From: Rapana venosa
Taxonomy: Eukaryota > Mollusca > Gastropoda > Neogastropoda > Muricidae
DNA: 64,000 bases
Direction: 5' to 3'
NCBI GenBank assembly: GCA_028751875.1
Contig: CM054141.1
Span: 44,205,067 to 44,269,066 of the forward strand
The notes beneath the pieces are model-generated. The model worked only from the letters and a program-made list of their open reading frames with translations, was not told where the DNA came from and did not search any database. Below are positions 60,467 to 64,000 of the stretch, piece after piece (position 1 is the stretch's first letter; the number at the start of each line of letters is the position of its first letter). The position numbers were made by a program, and so were the translations under genes.

Positions 60467-62519
60467 CTTTCCCATGGCTGTCTGTCTCTCTGTCACTTTT
60501 CATTCAAAAAAAGAAGTTGTATGGACAGGACCTTTATGGTTCAGTGCAGGTAGTGAGAACTTTTGGAATCCATTAAAGAAGCTGCATGAAGTGCTAATAC
60601 ATATACAATTATTTCATAACTTGGAATTGGTGTTTGTAATACCCTTGTAAATGGAGTTTTTGTGTGTAAGTGTAAAAGAAACCAAAAAGAGCACTTTAAA
60701 ATAGCAGTGTAAAATTTTATCATTTAGAGTCAGAGCAAAAGAGGATTAAACTCATCAAATCTTTGTTACAAAAATTCCTGTATTCAAATTGCAAGTTTTT
60801 TTATGTCAAAATACAACAAATTATCTTCAGCTACCAGGGGGCTCTGCGAACCTCCATCAGGCATCCTACCCCTGGGCCCTACTGAGGGTCCCCAAACCCC
60901 CACCATATTTTCCTCCTTTTTTGAAAGGCAACTGAAACTTCAGATTTTACTTGAGTAAATACATGTTTCCTTTCCAGCTTCCAAGGCAAACACGCACACA
61001 CTTTTTATGTTACTTGTTAGAAGTTTTTGGGTTTTTTTCGACAGCAAAAAACTCTGTAACGTGTTAAATAGCATTCATAAGTTACTCTTGATACGCATGG
61101 AAGTGACAGATCTTGTTCCTTTATTTCTGCCCATAAGACAAGTATTATTCAAGAACAAAGTATCTTTGTTAGCATTGTAATATCTGATTTAAAATCAAAC
61201 AGCCAGCAATGTGTTGCTGTTCATTTGTAGAAATTGCAAACCACCAGTAATGGACGCCACAATTGAGATGTAAGGAAGCTGAATAGACATGGTTCAGTAT
61301 TTTTAGCCTCAAGTGTATACGTTAATACTGAAGCACATTCATTCAGTTTCCGTACTTTCAGATGATAGTATGTTTTCTGCTGTTACTGGCAGCCTTTTTT
61401 TTATAAAATCCAGCAGTTTCAATAACTCAATCTGAAAAATGCACAAGTTCTCCAGTAAAAACTTGTTTGTTCTTCTGTACCTTTACCTGTTTGCGGGTTT
61501 CTGTTGTAAGACTCAGTGGTTTGAAGATGTGTGCCATTGTCCCTGTCAGAGGTGTAAAAGTTGTCATATTTGCTATTAGAAAAGTTACCTCCGAGCTGCC
61601 CCTTTTATTTGTATCAGCATGTCCTATGCTATGTGAGTGAATGGTCTCTGCTTACATCTCTATGACAAATCTCAAAGCTTTGAGTCTCTTGAGAAAAAAT
61701 GCCCACCAGTATTAACCATTTTGCTGCCTTTAGGATGTTCACTAACATCCTAGGCAAAGTGCTTCTCCAGTGCCTGTAGACATCAGCTGTCATCCTCGTT
61801 TCATTCAATTTTTCACAAATTCTTGTCTGGCCCAAAGGTGAAAATATATTCTCACGTGGTTAGAATAATGTGTTAGCTGTTCTAAATTAAGAATGGAATC
61901 CTGCTTCATCACAGTAAAGGTCATTTCTTTATGCTATCCGGTGACTGGCCAAGTGTGTGCTTGTTTTAACCTAGTGCCACATGGTGAAATGGATTCTGAA
62001 CCTTTGTGCTTGACAAACAGCCATCCACTTCATGGAAAATGTGTGCCATTTTGAAAGCACTGCAAATGATTTGTAGATAAGGAAGGCAATGATCGCTTGT
62101 CGAATAATTCATTTTAAAATGACGATTATGACAGTGATTGCAATGTGTGACACTTGCTAGGTGCTGTGTAGCCTTTTTAGCAGATGAATGTTCTCATAAT
62201 AGTGACAGTGAATCCACTTACAGTTGTGAAAGGTGGTCAATCAATGTCTGAGGTAGCAGGAAATTGGGGGAGGGGTCAGGAAGATGGTGTCGGTAGGTAG
62301 AGGGGGTTGATGATTAAAAAATGTTGCAAATGAAGTGGACTAAGGGTCAGGTTGAGAATGTCTTGTTCATTGAACTTGTCATGTCTTTTATTAGACATCT
62401 TTCAGTCCTATAAGAAGGGTTTTGTTTTCAAGTTGTTGGTTTTTGTTTTAAATTGCTACATTGCAGGCGCAATCCATGATTAGGATTACTATAAAAAGTC
62501 TAAAGTTCAGTTAGCATAG

Positions 62520-62880
62520 GTATGAAGAGCTGTGAAAACCGAATGCTACGCTACATGACAAAGATCAAATGGGAAGACAGGATCACAAATAAAGAACTGT
62601 GGAGAATGTGCAAAGTTGATGATCTGAAGTCTGTAGCTAGTACCAATAGACTGCGCTGGTTTGGGCACGTTCAACGGAAAGCAGACCACCACATCATAAA
62701 AAGAGAAATGAACTTGGTTATGGATGGAAAGAGACCAAAGGGAAGACCTAGCAAAACCTAGGCTGCCTGTATTGCAGATGATCTTAGAGAAAGGGGCATA
62801 AATAAGGAGGAAGCTCAAAACAGAGAGATGGAGAAGGCTCATCAATGTCAAACCTCCCCTGGGAGAAACATGACAAAAAA
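62520..62880 (+). pseudogene. non-LTR retrotransposon reverse-transcriptase C-terminal remnant
   Basis: Translation includes RMLRYMTKIKWEDRITNKEL and LRWFGHVQRKADHH, a pattern seen at the C-terminal end of many metazoan endonuclease/reverse-transcriptase proteins. KGRPSKT is followed by an in-frame TAG (62759-62761) where a Trp codon is usual, after which the same frame continues (AACIADDLRERG) to about 62880. No upstream catalytic YADD region is present, so the copy is 5'-truncated and inactive. Confidence 0.85.
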
Positions 62881-63218
62881 GGAAGAAGAAGTAGTAGGTA
62901 TGAGAATGTCTTGCTCGCAACTGGAGTTAGCTTGAATATGTACAACAATGACATTTAATACTTGGGTAAAGCTGGTTGTGGACTGGTTGTATTCTGGCTC
63001 TCATTCAGAACTTTTACAAAAAAAATTATTTAGAAATGGGTTTGTTTTTTCAATTCAATTTTATTATGCTGACAGGTACACTCAGATTTTGTACTCTTGA
63101 TTTTCAAGATGTTTTTGTCTGCACTTTTTCCAGTTATGGTGTGCGTGATGCTTCTGTAGGTAGGGGTTTTGTTTGTTTGTTTTGGAGTGGGTGTTGGGTT
63201 TTGGTTGGGGTTTTTTTT

Positions 63219-63234
63219 GGGGGGGGGGGGGGGG
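63219..63234. repeat. poly-G run
   Basis: About 16 G after GT-rich sequence, then TATATATA. Confidence 0.93.
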
Positions 63235-64000
63235 TATATATATGTGCATTTGCTCTAGTGTCTTGAAAACTTTTGTTAACTGTAGCACAATCTGTTGTGC
63301 TTGAACATTTGATTTTTTTAGATTGCTTTTGAAAAGAAATTGATGTGAGGGGCTGAATGATTCAAATCTAACGGAGGAGAGGCATACCCTTGAATTAATG
63401 AAAACTACCGCACATTTTTTATGAATGATTGCACAGGTATTGTTAATTTGGATTTCTTTTTATATGCCTTGGTTGTGAATGTTTTGAGTATTTGATCAGA
63501 TCACTGGCTTCAATAAAGGACATCAGTCCGTGAGTCAGTGCATTTTTTAAAATTTTCCTCATCGAGTTGAATTGCATTTGGAATGGTTGATGTCAGTATC
63601 ACTTATCTACTGTGACACTGTAATACAGACTTGAACCTAAGCGCAGAACTGACCTCAGATAGCTTGCTTTGATGTAAATGGCCATGCCTAAGACGACTGA
63701 TACTACATGAAAGAGCTGTCATGTAATTGGATTTTTCCTGCATATATTGAATCTGCTTAACCGCTGCCAAACCTCACTTGGTTTGTGGCCCAGTGGCTGC
63801 AAAGATTGTTGTTTTAGCTTACAATGGATTCCATGCAGTGAAGGAATTGAGAATGAACCTGAGTGTGGCTGTGAGTAGTGTCAGAATAAATGATTCAACG
63901 CTTGTGTGATGTTGATTTTATTTTGAATGATGTAATAATACATGCATTTGTTAATTTGTTCCTAATGCCAGAAATATACTGACGGTAAAAGCATTATGTA

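Larger units (their letters stand above)
59337..64000. other. PCF11 intron 2 (start), extends past the window
   Basis: No further PCF11 exon recognised. Contents recognised: CT microsatellites, a SINE tail fragment, a reverse-transcriptase remnant and a G run at 63219-63234. The rest shows only short meaningless frames. Confidence 0.6.

Overview
This is eukaryotic nuclear DNA from an invertebrate animal, most likely a mollusc and plausibly a marine gastropod. The evidence is spliced genes with GT/AG introns, AT-rich non-coding DNA, very dense (CT)n, (AC)n, (TA)n and poly-G tracts, tRNA-headed SINEs of a lophotrochozoan type, and degraded non-LTR retrotransposons. The taxon is an inference. 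Almost all of the short open frames are microsatellite or TE translations; coding exons make up only about 5% of the window.

Layout. (1) About 3.3-9.8 kb, + strand: a three-exon model for a secreted-then-anchored, mucin-like type I membrane protein (826 aa). It has a signal peptide split across an intron, a long Ser/Thr/Pro stalk, a compact juxtamembrane domain, one transmembrane helix and a 190-aa tail. Its second intron holds a 5'-truncated LINE lodged in a (CT)n tract and a 1.4-kb minisatellite whose last unit is the real splice acceptor. (2) About 9.8-20.9 kb: T/G-rich DNA with microsatellites and SINE pieces, probably 3' flank or a very long 3' UTR. (3) About 21-34.5 kb: A/C-rich on +, so T/G-rich on -; probably the long 3' UTR or flank of the next gene, with two full SINEs. 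(4) 34.46-43.83 kb, - strand: complete Rab30 small GTPase, four coding exons, 202 aa, introns filled with transposable elements. (5) About 48.3-48.7 kb: compact bidirectional promoter. (6) 48.71 kb to beyond the window, + strand: the first two coding exons of PCF11 (CTD-interaction domain), separated by a 10.35-kb intron.

Rab30 and PCF11 lie head-to-head. From memory, RAB30 and PCF11 are also close and divergently oriented on human 11q14.1, which would make this an ancient microsynteny. The mucin-like gene and Rab30 are convergent, and strand composition flips near 20.8 kb, where AATAAA signals face each other.

Most unusual content: (a) an apparently uncharacterised 3.7-kb DNA element (39.79-43.48 kb) with near-perfect inverted ends and many copies of an 18-bp GTGACA-type motif that all point one way in the left half and the other way in the right half; (b) the minisatellite made of about 30 complete 3'-splice-site cassettes; (c) a poor PCF11 exon-1 donor followed by a canonical poly(A) signal, matching the intronic-polyadenylation autoregulation known for PCF11; (d) SINEs that share one central domain but carry different heads and tails. 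No CRISPR, operon, prokaryotic or viral gene is seen.
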